64,000 nt of DNA from Zygnema cylindricum (GCA_037447655.1 JBBHKE010000684.1:1-64000); one strand, 5' to 3'. Counted from the stretch's first letter, positions 44,364 to 57,346 are shown. The notes: generated by a model not told the origin, from the sequence alone. Made by a program: numbers and translations.

Positions 44364-47302
44364 GGTTATGGGCCCACCCTCTAGGATGCCCACCTTTAAT
44401 GGATATCGGTTCATCTATTGGGAAGCCATGATGATGGGGGCTTTGTGTGAAAAACGATACTGGGGTATTGTTAGTGGACAAGTTAAACGTCCACTTTCGG
44501 GAACTCCAGCTGGATTTGGAGGAGTAAAGTTTCCTGCAACACTGACTGCTTCAGCAGAGGAAGCAGATGATAGGGATAGTAGTTTGTCCGAAAAGGGGAA
44601 AGGGAAGGAGACACCCCTCACTCCTATTGCCACGGTACTAGGGGCAGCGGCCGTGAAGACCGCGTAGAACGATACTCAAACGTGGGGAAAACGTAAACAT
44701 GGCTGCCAAGAACTTCATTCTAAGGCACCTCACACAAGCTTTGGCCACCCCTTACCTTCAGAATTACAAGGCCGAGGAGTTAGGGGTGAGTTTGATGGAG
44801 ATCTATAGAGCTAGTTCTATTTAGGAGCTCTAGTTGGCTGAGCAAAAGCTAGTGAGTTACACTTACAAAGGAGGAAAGATGTTAGATTATTCTAATGATC
44901 TCTCTTATTTGTATATGGAGATGGAAAGTGCCGGGTGGACAGGTACAATGAAGATGAAAGTTAACACTCTCATCATGAAGTTACCAGACGAGTACGAGAA
45001 AATAGTGTATCGAGTATAGGAAATGAGTGATACTTCATGGAAGTGGAATACACTTGTCTGGATGATACTTGTGCACGAAAACACCATGGAGATTAGGAGA
45101 GGAGGAAAGAGCATTCAAGCTCTAGCAGCAAGAGGGGACCGATGGGGGAAGGACCTGAAGGAAACCGTACAAATGGGAAAAAGATAATTCTGGAGGGCCG
45201 AGGCCTCGAAAGGGTCTTTGTCATTTTTGTAAAAAAACTGGGACACTTCATAGCAGATTGTGTCAAGCAGTTTAAGCTGAGGCTCCAAGAGAACCGCTGA
45301 GGGGGTTCTTCTGGAGGGAAGACGAAGGCACTTGTGGTCACAAAATTGAAAGGAGAAACCGAGGATGAGTCATCTAAGGGAAGGATGGGGAGCTTCTTCT
45401 TGACAAGATTCTGGAGGAAAAGGAGATCCCTCGGAAATAGAAGTGTGCTCTCAGAGAAATTCGGGAAGCTCCACATTTAGGATGGATCATAAACTCAGGT
45501 GCATCCATGCATATGTGTCGTGATAAGCATCTCTTTACTAAGATAAGAAAAATCCCTAGTGTAGAGATAGAGTATGGGGATGGGAGAGTGGTTATAACAG
45601 ATCTACTGTGATCGCTAGATCTAAAAGTCTTAGTGGAGGGAAAGACTTCTATACTCACCTTCTCTGATGTACTCTACATTCCTCCGCTAAGTAAAAATAT
45701 TTTCTCTACGTTTGTGTTAGATGACAAAGTGTTTCATACCTTTACTAGAAAGGGAGTCTTTACAGCTAAGTATGGGGATAAAGTTTACTTCACAGCTGAT
45801 AAGGGTAGCCAAAATGATTATTTATGCTTAACGTGAGTAATGGAATGAAGAATGCTTACTATGTTGGTGTTCTAAAGTTGATGATTTGGCATAAGCGATT
45901 GGGGCATGTGCATTTTGATAGGTTGAGGGAAATGAAAAAGATTAGGGTAGTAGAAGGCATTCAATTTGGGGATAATAAAATGATGGATGATTGTAGTGGT
46001 TGTGCTCAATGTAAGGCTCAAAGACTTCCTTTTCCCAAAGCCGCCACAAATAGAGGTGAGAAGGTACTAGATCTGGTCCACACAGATATCTGGGGACCTG
46101 ATAAAGTACCTTTCGTTGGAAGATAGAGGTTTATGTTGACAATAACCGATGACTGGTCTAGATACTCAAGGTTCTACTTCCTAAAAGCAAAGTCTGAAAC
46201 ATCTACTTACTTCAAAGAATATAATGCCTGGAGTGAGAAGTTGCATGAAACCCCCATTAAGAGAATAAAGAGTGATAATGGGGGGGAATATACCTCTAAC
46301 TAGTTTGAGGAATACTTGAGAGATGAGGGAGTTCAGCACAAGAAAACCGTACCATAAAACCCGAACAAAATAAGGTAGCTGAGAGGTTGAACCGAACATT
46401 AGGAGGTAGTGCATGCAATATGTTGGCCGACAAGAAAATAGGAAAGAGATTTTGGGCAGAAGCATTGAACTGTGCCAACTACATTAAAAATAGAGTCCTT
46501 ACCCTAGATGTATAGGGAATGACACCTTGTGAGAGATGGGCTCGAAGGAAACCATATATATATATCACCTTAAAGTATTTGGTAGCCAAGTTTAGAGTCT
46601 TGACACGGATAGGAAAAACTAGAAACTAGATGCTAAGGGAAAACGTGGATACTTAGTAGGATATGATGAAGATGTGAAGGGATATAGATTCTATGACTTA
46701 GCAAATAGAGGTATCATTCTGGTCAAACACCTAGTTGTAATGGATGAAGGGAAGTCATTTGACCCCTTTAAATATACCAAGAAGATAAGAATCAGATTTG
46801 AGTCAGAAGGTGAGGAGGACTACGTCCTTCCCCAAAGGGACATGAGTAAAACATGGATTGGAGATTCAGCGGAGATCTAAGATCCAGAAGATCCGGCGGA
46901 AACCTCACATATTCCTATGTAATTTGAGGAGACAGAAGAGGAGGACCCGAAACCAGATTCCATGGATAGGGGAGCTGATGAGACAGTTAGGATAAATCTA
47001 AGACTTCCCTCCATCCAAGCTTTGGAGTTTGAGGGAGGGAGAAGGAGCAGCAAAAGGATTCAGGAATAAAACAGGTCGCTCACAAGGTAACTAAGCTTTC
47101 TCACCCAAATGAGCCTCAGTCATACTCGGAGGTAGTAAACAGTCTGAAAAGACCGATGGATTAGAGCCATAAATGATGAGATGGCCTCTATCATGGAAGC
47201 AAATATTTGGGAGCTAGCAGATTGTCATTTGGACAAAAATCCGATTGGCTGTAAATGGGTGTTTAAACTAAAACTGAACCCAGGTTATACCATTGAGAGA
47301 TA
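44344..47302 (+). pseudogene. gag-pol of E5, first part
   Basis: Starts MEDTQLQVMGPPSRMPTF with the ATG in the LTR. Gag is open to 44667, then broken. The protease is near 45481 and reads GWIINSGASMHMC: the catalytic Asp of DSGA is replaced by Asn. Pre-integrase and integrase fragments run 45824-46500 (HFDRLREMKK, DDCSGCAQCKAQRLPF, SDNGGEYTS followed by a stop). The linker is at 46674-47100. RT begins before a solo LTR at 47303. Frame resumes at 48496. Confidence 0.85.
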
Positions 47303-48490
47303 TGAAACTCTGAGACCTCTATTGGCCCTCTGAGTAGGCAGATCCAAAAGAAGCTTATCTAGATAGTGCCGACTCCAAGTTGATATAAACCTAAATGACT
47401 AACCCCTTGACAATCACAAACTTATTATAGCTTCACCCCTGTGAAATAAGACTTTCTGTGTGCTCAGTTCCACCACAGAATAGAAAGTTAGAATATGAGT
47501 TTTGGACACATTCACCCACTTTGAATTTCCCTTAGGAATTTAGCCACCGTGGCAGGCAAAAACTCTGACCGACTACACCCCTATGTAGCTTGGACTCCCA
47601 TGAGTCCATAGCAAAAAGAATCACTAAAAAAGGTCAAGTAAATTGATAGTTATGAATGGTCAAAGATGACCTTTTGTACATAAGCTCTCTCAGAGAGAGG
47701 GTCCTATCTACCAAAATTTTCTAAGTCCTATCTCCCTCTAAAACTCTATCTACTGAAGTACGACACCTATTAAAATATTGTGTCGTACTGAAAAGTACAG
47801 GTTCCGGTGTACTTTCTGTAGGGCCATCGTACAACATGGCCAAAATGTCGACACATGACATATCCGGATTCGTTTCCGTAATCCCCGGAGTTGCCGCAAT
47901 CCAATGTGGTTTTGCCACGTGTCATTTGATGTGGCAGTGATTGCAAACCGCCAAAATCCTATTCCGCGATCTCGGCATCCTTCGCGGCCGTCTGATCAAA
48001 TTCGGATTTCAATCGTAGCCGTCATAAATACTTGCGCGGTATTCTTTCCGATGTCAAACAAAATGCGCGGTATTTATTTCGTAACCCTACCGTATTTTGT
48101 ACTTTACACAACTGTTTCTATGCATTGTGTATATAGTTCCCGTTAAATGAATTAGTCTAAATGTAACTATTTATATACTATCATACCCCATATACTCTAT
48201 CTTATGACCTAGACGATTAGGATAAGGTAACCGGCTACTGCGAAATTGACGTAAGGTAGGTATTACGATCAAATCCTGGCTCCGTCAAGCTACCTTTTAG
48301 AAAACCCAATGAAACTACTGCTTGTCCCTCTCTGGACAGCACAGGCAGCCATGGCTAACTCCTCCTCTAGTCTTCAGTGACTGCGACAAGTGTGGGGACT
48401 TGAGTGAGGAGTTAGAGGCAGGCTATCAATATCTTCTATTTGCTTTTTATTTTGCAATCTCTATACCTAGAAAATAATTCAATTCCAACA
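47303..48490 (-). repeat. Solo LTR with perfect target duplication
   Basis: A 1188-bp LTR, minus orientation (TGTTGGAATTG...AGAGTTTCA), flanked on both sides by AGATA (47298-47302 and 48491-48495). It sits in E5 RT between the codons for IERY and KARLVAKG. No internal region remains, the expected product of LTR-LTR recombination. An antisense B-box-like CGATCAAATCC is at 48266-48276. Confidence 0.93.
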
Positions 48491-49888
48491 AGATAAAAGG
48501 CTCGATTGGTAGCAAAGGGGATACCCAAAAAGAGGGGATTGACTATGATGTGACTTTTGCTCTAGTTGTTTGGTTCCCATCAGTAAGGATTCTCCTTGGT
48601 CTGACTGCAACGGAAAACATAAAAATACACCAGATAGATATTAAGATTAACTTTCTTAATGGTGAGTTAGAGGAAGGAATTTTCATGAGGCAACCAGAGG
48701 GATTTTTGGAGGAAGGAGAAGAGAGCAAAGTCTACAGGCTCACAAAGTCCTTATATGGACTAAAGCTGGCTCCGCGATTGTGGAATATGAAACTAGATGA
48801 GTTTCTCACCGGTCTAGGATATATCCGATCAGCTCTGACCATTTTATCTATATGTTTGAAGATGAGAATGGTGTCATTTTCATCGCAATTTATGTGGATG
48901 ATCTGCTTGTGTTAAGTAAATCTTTGGAAAAGTTGAATAAGTTAAAAAAAGATCTTAGAAAACAGATTTGATATCAAGGATTTATGGGAGGCAAGATATA
49001 TTTTAGGGATCCAAATGGAGAGAGATAGAGGGAAAAGAATTATCAGACTTATTAAAAAAGAAGCAATAGGTAATATGCTTGAGAAATTCCAGATGGAAAA
49101 GGCAAACACTTGTACCACTCCCATGGACTTGAAGAAAGTAAGTGATGGGAGTATAAGGAGGAGTGATAATGTTAGATGATCAAATGAGTCCAGAGGAGAG
49201 AGAGTTTATGAAGTCTATCCCTTATAGACAGGTCCTATGAAGTTTGATCTATTTTATGAACAGTACAAGGCTGGACATAGCTGCAGCAATAGGAGTCATC
49301 AGTAGGAGTCTTAACGATCCTAAGAAGAGAGATTGGGAGGCAGCCAAGAGAGTCATGGGATATCTGGTAGGAAACTGAGAGTTATTGTTGCATTTGGGAG
49401 GGGAGCACACTGATATCATTACTTGGAGTGATGCCAGTTATGGGGATGCACCTATGAGAAGATGCACTTCTGGATATGTGATGAATGTGGGGGAAGGTGC
49501 TTGTTGTTGGAGCTGCAAGCAACAAAAGGTGGTTGCTCAGTCCACTATGGAGGCTGAGTACATGGGCTCTTGTTTTGATTTGAAAGAGTTAATGTGGGTC
49601 AAAACCTTGTTTGAAGAATTGGGGTATATGGAGGGAGTGTATGAAGTGTTTTGTGATAATCAAGCTGCGATTGCAATTGCAGCTAATCTAAAACATCATT
49701 TCAAGGCTAAGTATATGGACATAACATTGAGTTTTGTGAGAGAAAAATTTGAGAATAAGATTGTGGATCTTGTATATAAATCAGATGAAGAAATGGCGGC
49801 TGATATGATGACAAAACCCGTGCCTTTGCGGAAGTTAAAATATTGCAGAGAAAAGTGTGGACTAAAACCGAAGTTAAACTTAGACTAG
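48491..49888 (+). pseudogene. pol of E5, RT and RNase H
   Basis: RT resumes with KARLVAKG, then HQIDIKINFLNGELEEGIFMRQPEG (one 20-residue part visible in 48550-48915) and SLYGLKLAPRLWN. A shift moves YVDDLLVL at about 48889-48912 to another frame. RNase H is open at 49385-49888 with TWSDASYGDAPMRRC, STMEAEYMGS and CDNQAAIAIA. Polypurine tract at 49890-49901. Confidence 0.85.
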
Positions 49889-49901
49889 AAAATAAGGGGA
49901 G

Positions 49902-50057
49902 TGTTGAAATTACTAGATTTATAGGGTATTTTCTAGGTCTAAATTGATCAGTAAAATAAGAAAAAGAAAAGAGAGGACATGCTGCCTCCACCTCCTCTCT
50001 GTAGCCACCATACTTGTTGTAGTCACTGAAGGATGGAGAGGATGGTTGAGCCATGGC
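49902..50057 (+). repeat. 3' LTR of E5, truncated by E6
   Basis: Starts TGTTGAAATTACTAG and runs 156 bp to GAGCCATGGC, where the E6 LTR begins. Its remainder is not in the window. Confidence 0.82.
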
Positions 50058-50104
50058 TGTTGAAAAAGATAACTTATATCTTGTCTCTATTTTAGTTTAG
50101 TCTT

Positions 50105-50182
<78 letters not shown>

Positions 50183-50990
50183 CACGCCATGGCTGCCCCG
50201 CTATTTAGAAGGTGCAGACTAAAGTATAGGGGCATTTTACCAAAATTGTGCCTTCTGCTGGATTTGAACCTGCGACCTCTGGATTCAATGTATTCAGACG
50301 CCTTAAATATGAAAGCACTCAAAACGATGAACGTAGAGGATATTATACGTACTTAAACTGTGACACAATGGCAAATGCACACCAAAATGAGTACTAGACG
50401 CATGTGAAACAATTTATGCACTAAAACGAATCTGAACCATGTAAATTTAATTGACAAACAGTATTCGTTGCAGCCGCCACCCGGAATGCGCTTTTAACAG
50501 TCTATAGAAATAGCTTCACGCAATTCCACGTGGCGTCACACTATTTGGATACCACATAAGATAGGAGGATGAACCATGGCTCCCGATTTGACAAGCATCA
50601 CCTTGAAGGCCATGTTGTACAATACTAGTATAATAAGTGCATCGGCCACTGTACCTTTTGTACTATATAGTGTTCCTATTCGACTAGGGTTTAGTAATAG
50701 ATAGCGAAGAGTAGGCAGACTAGGACTTAGTAATATTTGAGGCTCCAGGTGACCTTATGTATAAATAGGTTGTCTTTGGCCAACCATAACTAATTGTTCA
50801 AGGGAGCAAATTGGTGATTCTTTTTGCGTTGGACCTAGAGGAGTCTTGTACTCACATGAGTGAGGCTGGTCAAAGTCATTGCCTCCTAGGGTGGCAGTAA
50901 TTATCGGGGAAACCAAAGTGGGTTGATGTTATCCTAGTGGCTCCTTGTGAACTATGCATTATGTGGGGCAACAAAGCCCACATAATTTCA
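50058..50990 (+). repeat. 5' LTR of copia element E6
   Basis: Starts TGTTGAAAAAGAT and ends CATAATTTCA, followed by primer-binding site GGTTATGGGCCCACC at 50991-51005. It holds a (GA)33 microsatellite (50109-50174) and an exact antisense B-box GGTTCAAATCC at 50260-50270. Confidence 0.88.
50109..50174. repeat. (GA)33 microsatellite
   Basis: Uninterrupted GA dinucleotide run of 66 bp inside the E6 LTR. No comparable run is seen in the related E9 LTR. Confidence 0.98.
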
Positions 50991-50994
50991 GGTT

Positions 50995-53154
50995 ATGGGC
51001 CCACCACTTAGGGTGGCCATAAAGGATTGTTCAGGCGTCATCTATAAGGGAAAAGGAGGAGGACAACCCAATAGACAAGAAATGGGAGCTCCAAAGACAG
51101 GCGTTTGTCACTTTTGCAGAACAGTGGGACATTACATGGCTGATTGCACGAGATTGGAAGAATTAAGTATGAAATATGGGCAGGTGAAAAGCAACAAAGA
51201 GGAGATGGAGGAGCTTCTCCACAATAAGAAAGGAGATAATGAAGTGGAAATACCAAGAAAACAAAAGTGTGCATTTGGAGGCAAGAAAGAACCCTCGGAA
51301 GAAGGGTGGATCATTGATTCGGGAGCATATATGCATATGTGCAAAGACAAAAGGAGGTTTACACAGTTGAGAAAGATCCCCATTGTTGAGATAGAATTTG
51401 GGGATGGTAGAGTTGTGACTACAAACCTTGTAGGTTCAGTGGATCTAAAGGTCATAGTTGAAGGGAAAGTCTCCATTGTCACTCTTTTAGATGTGCTATA
51501 TATACCAGAGCTTAGCAAAAATCTGATCTCTACAGCTCTCTTAGATGAGAAAGATTTTGTCACAAGAACTAAGAAAGGAAGGTTCACTGTTAGTTTTGAT
51601 GGTGAGGTCTATTTCATAGCTGAAAAAGGTAGCTAGGGAATGTTTAGTATTGTACTTTGCAATAAAAAGAAAGGTGCCCTCTACTCTTATGTAAGTGATA
51701 TTATGTTGTGGCATAAGAGACTTGGACATGTGCATCTAGATAGATTAAGAGAAATGAAGACCAAAGGAATAGTGGATGGGATAAAGTTTGAGGGATCTGA
51801 AATGGTAGATGATTGTAGTGGTTGTGCACAAGGGAAGATCCATAGACTTCCTTTCCCAAAGATTGCCACTAATAGGAGAGAGAAGGTCCTGGAGCTTGTT
51901 TACACATATGTGTGGGGACTGGCAAGATATCTCTCACACGGAGGGAAAAGGTATATTTTGACCATCACCAATGACTGGTCTAGATATACTAATGTATACT
52001 TCATTAATCATTAGTCAGAAGTGTTGCGGTACTTTAAGGATTATAAAGTTTGGAGTGAGAAACTTTATGAGACCTCCATAAAAAAAGTAAGAAGTGATAA
52101 TGGGGGGGAGTACACCTCAAATGAGTTTAAAGAGTTTTTAATATACGTAGGAATTCATCATCAAAAAACTGTTCTCGATAATCCGGAGCAAAATTGAGTA
52201 GCCAAAAGACTAATTAGAACACTTGGTGATATGTCAAGAAATATGCTAATTGATAAGAGGATAGGCTTGCGGTTTTGGGCGGAAGCAATGAATTATGCAA
52301 ACTTCATCAAAAATAGGATTCTAACTTCGGCCAACAAAAATGAAATTCCATATGAGAGGTGGACCGGCAAAAAACCAGATTTGTCTAGTTTGAAAGAGTT
52401 CGGAAGTCAAGTGTTTAGCTTGCATAATGACAAAACAAAGTGGAAGTTACAAGGAAGAGGAAAGCTTGGATACTTGGTCGAATATGATGAAGATAGCAAA
52501 GGATACCGAGTGTATGATCTAAAGAAAAATGATATAATCTTAGCTAAACACATTGTAGTTATGGATGAAGTAAAATCCATAGATCCGTTTAAGTACACCA
52601 AAGAAGTTAAAATCAGGATATTCTCGGATCTGGATTTTAATCCTGACCTTGAACTAATTCAAGAAGAACACAAGGAAGATATTGAATTTGCAGGAAATTC
52701 AGATGACAAGAAAGTGGAGGACACGCATGAGGCTCCACTTCACACTGAAACTAAAGAATAACCATTGTTGGCGGATAGGGGAGATGAAGTTGTAGCCCAA
52801 CGGAATCCGAGGATGCCCTCAATATCGGCATCAAAATTTGAGGGAGGACAGAAAAGCAGCAAACAGATTCAAGAGAGAATAGCCAACAATAAGTTAACCA
52901 AGCTGTCCCATCCGGAAGAACCTAAAACATATTTGGAAGCCATAAATAGCTTGGAAGGGGATAGATCAAAAACAGCTATTAATGAGGAAATGAGTTCCAT
53001 AATGGAGGCAAACACATGGCGGTTAGTAGATTGTCCTCCGGATAGAAAACGGATCGGTTATATATGGGTTTTTAAACTAAAATTGAACCTGGATAATTTC
53101 AAAAAGATGATTATCTTGCAGGTACAGATCATATCGAGAAAGACCCAAATGTGA
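50995..53154 (+). pseudogene. gag-pol of E6 with capsid deleted
   Basis: The frame starts in the primer-binding site (MGPPLRVAIKD), and after about 15 codons jumps to the nucleocapsid end: VCHFCRTVGHYMADC is a normal zinc knuckle. The 213-codon open stretch then carries the protease (GWIIDSGAYMHMC) and ends in a stop at 51634-51636. Pre-integrase (WHKRLGHVHLDRL, DDCSGCAQGKIHRLPF), integrase with SDNGGEYTS, and the linker FEGGQKSSKQIQER follow with further stops. RT starts (EANTWRLVDCPPD) and is lost near 53110. Confidence 0.87.
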
Positions 53155-53408
53155 AACCCTTAGTATTAACTCTAACCGAAGCGGAAGACGTGGTGGAAAT
53201 CGACCAAGAATCAAGGGATAGGGGAGAAGTAGAAACTGTTCGGAAGAATTGAATGGAGCCATCAATTTCGGCAACCGAATTTGAGGGAGGAAGAAGAAAC
53301 AGCAAAAGATTGCAAGAGAAACAAGTTAAAAATAAGGTTACCAAACTGTCTCACCCCGACGGACCTCAATTTTATAATGAGGAAATGACTTGTCGTGAGA
53401 GAAACTGG
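53115..53408 (+). pseudogene. Copia integrase-RT linker fragment (E7)
   Basis: Starts near DPNVKPLVL and includes the linker motif MEPSISATEFEGGRRNSKRLQEK (first part) and TKLSHPDGPQFYNEEM. That repeats a region E6 already contains, so it is from another copy. It runs into the assembly gap. Confidence 0.7.
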
Positions 53409-53418
53409 NNNNNNNNNN
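53409..53418. other. Assembly gap (10 N)
   Basis: Ten Ns between a plus-strand copia fragment and a minus-strand one. True length is unknown; missing 3' parts of E6/E7 and E8 may lie here. Confidence 0.95.
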
Positions 53419-55247
53419 AAACTCATTACCTTTCTAGTAAGCACAAATCTTTTCTTTCTAATTGATGGCACTTTAGCCGGTCCACATATGTCAGTGTGAA
53501 CCAAATCTAAAACCTTTTCACCCTTATATGTTGCGGCTTTTGGAAAAGAGAATCTGTGGGCCTTTCCTTGAGCACACCCACTACAATCATCCAAAGTCTC
53601 ATTATCTCCAAAATGTATGCCCTCAACTACACCCGTTTTCTTCATTTCCTTCAATCTATCTAGATGCACATGTCCCAATCTTTTATGCCACATCATCAAA
53701 TCACTTACACCAGCATAGTAAACTCCCGTCTTTCCATTACTCAAATTCAACCAAAACATTCTTTGGCTACCCTTTTCACCTGTGAAGTACACTTCATTCT
53801 CATCACTAGCAAAAAGACTCATTTCTTAGTGCTAATCTCAAAGCCCTTATCATCTAAGACTCACGTAGAAATCAGATTGTTGTTCATCTCCGGAATATAA
53901 AGAACATCAGAGAAAGTGACTATAGATTTCTTTCCATCAACTAAGATCTTCAGATCTATTGATCCCTATAAATTATTGGTCACTATTCTCCCATCCCCAT
54001 ACTCTATCTCTACAGTAGGGATCTTTTTCATTTTGGTAAACAATGGTTTTTCTCTACACATATGCATAGAGGCTCATGAATCAATGATCCATCTTTCTTC
54101 AGGAGCTTCTTTCACTCCACCGAAAGCACCCTTTTGCCTCCTTGGAATATCCGGCTCACCTTTCACCTCTAACTCCTCGTTGAGGAGAAGTTCTCCATCG
54201 TCATCATCGGTATCCTATCCCACAACTTGTGTCGCAACGAACGCCTTCTTATTCCTTACGGCCGGTTTTCTAATCGATTCCTCCTTCAATTTCAAATCCG
54301 TCAACTTAGTGCACTCCGCCATGTAGTGTCCTGGCTACTTACAAAAATGACAAAGCCCCTTCGGAGCCCTTGGTCCAGATCCGTCATGGTTTCTTCTTCC
54401 TCCTCCACCAAAGTTCCCATAAGGTTTCTTAGAATCCTTATCCCCCCAGTTAGTACCAGCAACCAATGCTTGAACACTCTTTCCTCCCATACGAATCTCA
54501 ATTGTGCTTTCCCAAACCAAAATCATCCCCACAACAGAGTTCCAAACCGAAAGATGATCTGATAGATCTTCGACCTTGTTAACAATGTACTCGTAATCAT
54601 CTGGGAGTTTCATTAGCAAAGTGTTCACCTTCTCTTTCTCGGTCTCCTTTTCCCCCACACTTTCAAACTCCATGAATAACCCAGCCAAATCATTACAGAA
54701 ATCAAACATTTTTTTCCCTTTGTACACATATGCTTGTACCTTGTGATCTGCTAGCTACTCCTGCTGAATCATATTGCTCTTGTAAATGTCGACAAGAACT
54801 TCCCACAACTCGTCTACCCCCTCCACATGAAGATGAGGTGTAGGCACTCCCTGAGTGAGACGCCCGAGAATAAAATGAGTCGCCACGGTATTGTTGAAAT
54901 CCCAGATTTCACTTTCATTCGCATCTATTTTCTGAACAGGTGCTTCTACAGCCGATCCACTAGCCATCAGTGTGATTTTCTCCTTCCCTTTGTCCGAAAT
55001 GGTGCTTTCTACAACATCCTCCACCCCTTTTCCCCTGCAGATCCTTTAGTGAACTAAGATCCTCCAAACCCTCGTGGAGCTCCCAATTTAGCGGATGGCC
55101 GATGCACACGGCCACTCACAATGGCCCATAGCCGTTTTTCAAACAATGCACCCCTCATCATGGTTTCCCAATAAATCAACCCTGTTCCATTAAAGATGGG
55201 CACCTTAGAGGGTGGGCCCCATAACTTGTAATTCAGTGACCTCCATT
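53419..55247 (-). pseudogene. gag, protease and start of integrase of copia element E8
   Basis: Minus strand. Gag starts in the LTR (MEVTELQVMG, 55247), with one extra G in the primer-binding site (55211-55226) that shifts the frame. Then come GLIYWETMMRGALFEKRLWA, a capsid region (54727-54335) with NTLLMKLPDDYEYIVNK, a shift, and the protease near 54090 as WIIDS, stop, ASMHMC. Pre-integrase (53822-53460) has MMWHKRLGHVHLDRLKEMKK and DDCSGCAQGKAHRFSF. The integrase core is cut by the gap. Confidence 0.87.
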
Positions 55248-56196
55248 GGTACGCAGAATTTCCAATTAATGTGAAGCCTCTAAGATAGCATATGCACATT
55301 TGACTTTGATAATAAATAAGTCCCACCCTTGGACACAAAAACTCTGACCAACTAAACCTCTGTGAAGCATGGACTCCTCTGAGTCCGCTGCAAAAAGAAT
55401 CACTGAAATTGCTCTCTTGAGCATTAAGTTATGGCTGACCAAAGTTGGTCTATAAATACAAGTGCACTCTAGGAGAGAGGCTGGAAAACCAAAAATATTC
55501 TCAGTCCTAAGCTACTTCTCTAAGCCTACTACTAAGGTACTTCGACCTATCATAAGATTGTATAGTACAAGAAGGTACAGGTTCCGCTGTACTTCTTGTA
55601 TGGCCATAGTACGGCATAGTTGTTCCGCTGACGCATGTTAGTTTCGAAGCCGTAGTTGCTCCTCGCGTGATATCCACTGTCCAACCTTATGTTTCCACCT
55701 GTCGTCTAGGGACATTTGGTCTGCAAACCGCCAAACGGCTATTCCGGCATTTCGGCTCCACTGTGAGCCGTTCGATCAAATCCGAACATTTGATTTCGTC
55801 CATCGAAAAAAAATGTCAATTCGTATATTTCTTGCGGTCCCGATTTCGTGCGGACGAGTATGCTTCTATGTATAAATCGTCTCGTTATTAGTTAAATGAA
55901 ATGTCCGGCGCGGTATTGCTTTAAATAAATATCCCGCCATATATGTGTATCAATTAATTCAAGTCTTACCGGATAAGGCGGACGGCTTATTCTAAAGGCG
56001 GGCATCCAGAGGCCAATGAAACAAGTCTTATAAGGGGTAGTCTATATTGTGCAAAAAAATTGTACTTAATAATCTGCCTGTCTCATTTAGCTGCAACCGA
56101 CAGCCATGGCTACCTATAGGTCCTCAGCGACTACGACAAGTATGAGGGTTGTAGTAAGTCCACAACAAAGACTACAAAATACCTCTCTTTTCAACA
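55227..56196 (-). repeat. 5' LTR of E8 (970 bp)
   Basis: Reverse complement starts TGTTGAAAAGAGAGGTATT and ends TGAATTACA. The antisense tRNA-like region around 55965-56030 is recognisable but decayed and has no clean B-box. Confidence 0.85.
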
Positions 56197-56467
56197 ATTT
56201 TTTGGGTAACATTCTCCACTATGAATTTCCTTTAGAAATATAGCTATCGTGGCAAGCAAATACTCTGACCGAGTACACCCATGTGTATCTTACACTCCCC
56301 TGATTCCGCCGCAAAAAAAATCTCTGAATTTGCTCCCCTGAGCAGTTAGATATGGCTGGCCAAAGTCGGCCTATAAATACAGAAGCTATCTGGGAGAGAG
56401 GCGACTACCTAAGAATTGTCTAAGTCTTAATCCCCTCTCTAAACCCCCTACTACTGCTGTACCTAGC
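56197..56467 (-). repeat. LTR 3'-part fragment
   Basis: A 271-bp minus-strand fragment covering the TATA-proximal to middle part of a related LTR (GCTGGCCAAAGTCGGCC, TATAAATACAG), squeezed between E8 and E9. Both of its ends are truncated. Confidence 0.7.
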
Positions 56468-57346
56468 AGAAATTCTGGAGACTACCCACAGAATGAGCAG
56501 CCTATGTAAAGCCTCTAGGATAATATTCCTTCTACTTTCCCGTTGAATAAGCCCCGCCCTGGAACACAAATATTCTGACCACTCTCACCCCTGTGAGGAC
56601 AAGACTCCCCTGAGTCAAACGCAAAAAGAATCACTGAATTTGCTCCCCTGAGCAGTAAGTTATGGCTGGTCAAAGGTGACCTTTATAGTTACAAGCTCTC
56701 TCAGAGAGAGAGGTACCTAAATATTACTAAGTCTCGGTCTACCTACTCACGACTACCTACTACTAAACCCTAGTCCAATAGTAACACTATATAGTACAAG
56801 AAGGTACAATGGGCGATGTACTTATTGTACGACCATTGTACGACAAGGTCTACAAGGTGACACCTGTCAAATCGGAAGCCATGGTTCCTCCTCCCACCTT
56901 CTTCGGTATCAAATAATGTGGCCCCACATGGCACCGCGTGACGCTATCTCCGTATGCCGCCAAAAGCTCACTTCGCGTGGCGGCTTTAATGCCGGCCGTT
57001 TGATCAAAACATATTTTACACGGTTCAGATTCGCGTACATGCAGGAATTGCTCCTTTTGGTTAGTCTGCTGTTAATTAGCTGTTGCGTTAATGTTTATAA
57101 ATTTATGAAACCCGTCACGTGTATAGTTTCGTAACGCCTTAATGGTTAAGGCGTTAGGCTATAGAGAATCTGGAGGTCGCAGGTTCAAATCTAGACTTAG
57201 GCATCAATTTAGTAAAATACCCTTTACTTCAAAAACTGCCACTTTCTAAATATGGCGGCCACCATGGCGAGCCTTTGATCCTCACGCTCTTTCTTTAAAT
57301 CAAAACTAAAATAGGGAAGTGAACTATTAATTACCTCTTTTCAACA
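56468..57346 (-). repeat. 3' LTR of E9
   Basis: Reverse complement begins TGTTGAAAAGAGG and ends AGAATTTCT. On the plus strand (antisense) a tRNA-like stretch at 57133-57195 has D-stem CGCC (57135-57138) with GGCG (57150-57153) and B-box GGTTCAAATCT (57182-57192). Confidence 0.88.
57133..57195 (+). other. Antisense tRNA-like module in E9 3' LTR
   Basis: A D-arm with four perfect pairs around a loop containing GG is followed 47 nt downstream by a B-box with one mismatch; that spacing suits internal Pol III promoters. It is antisense to the element. Similar modules occur in other LTRs here. Confidence 0.6.
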
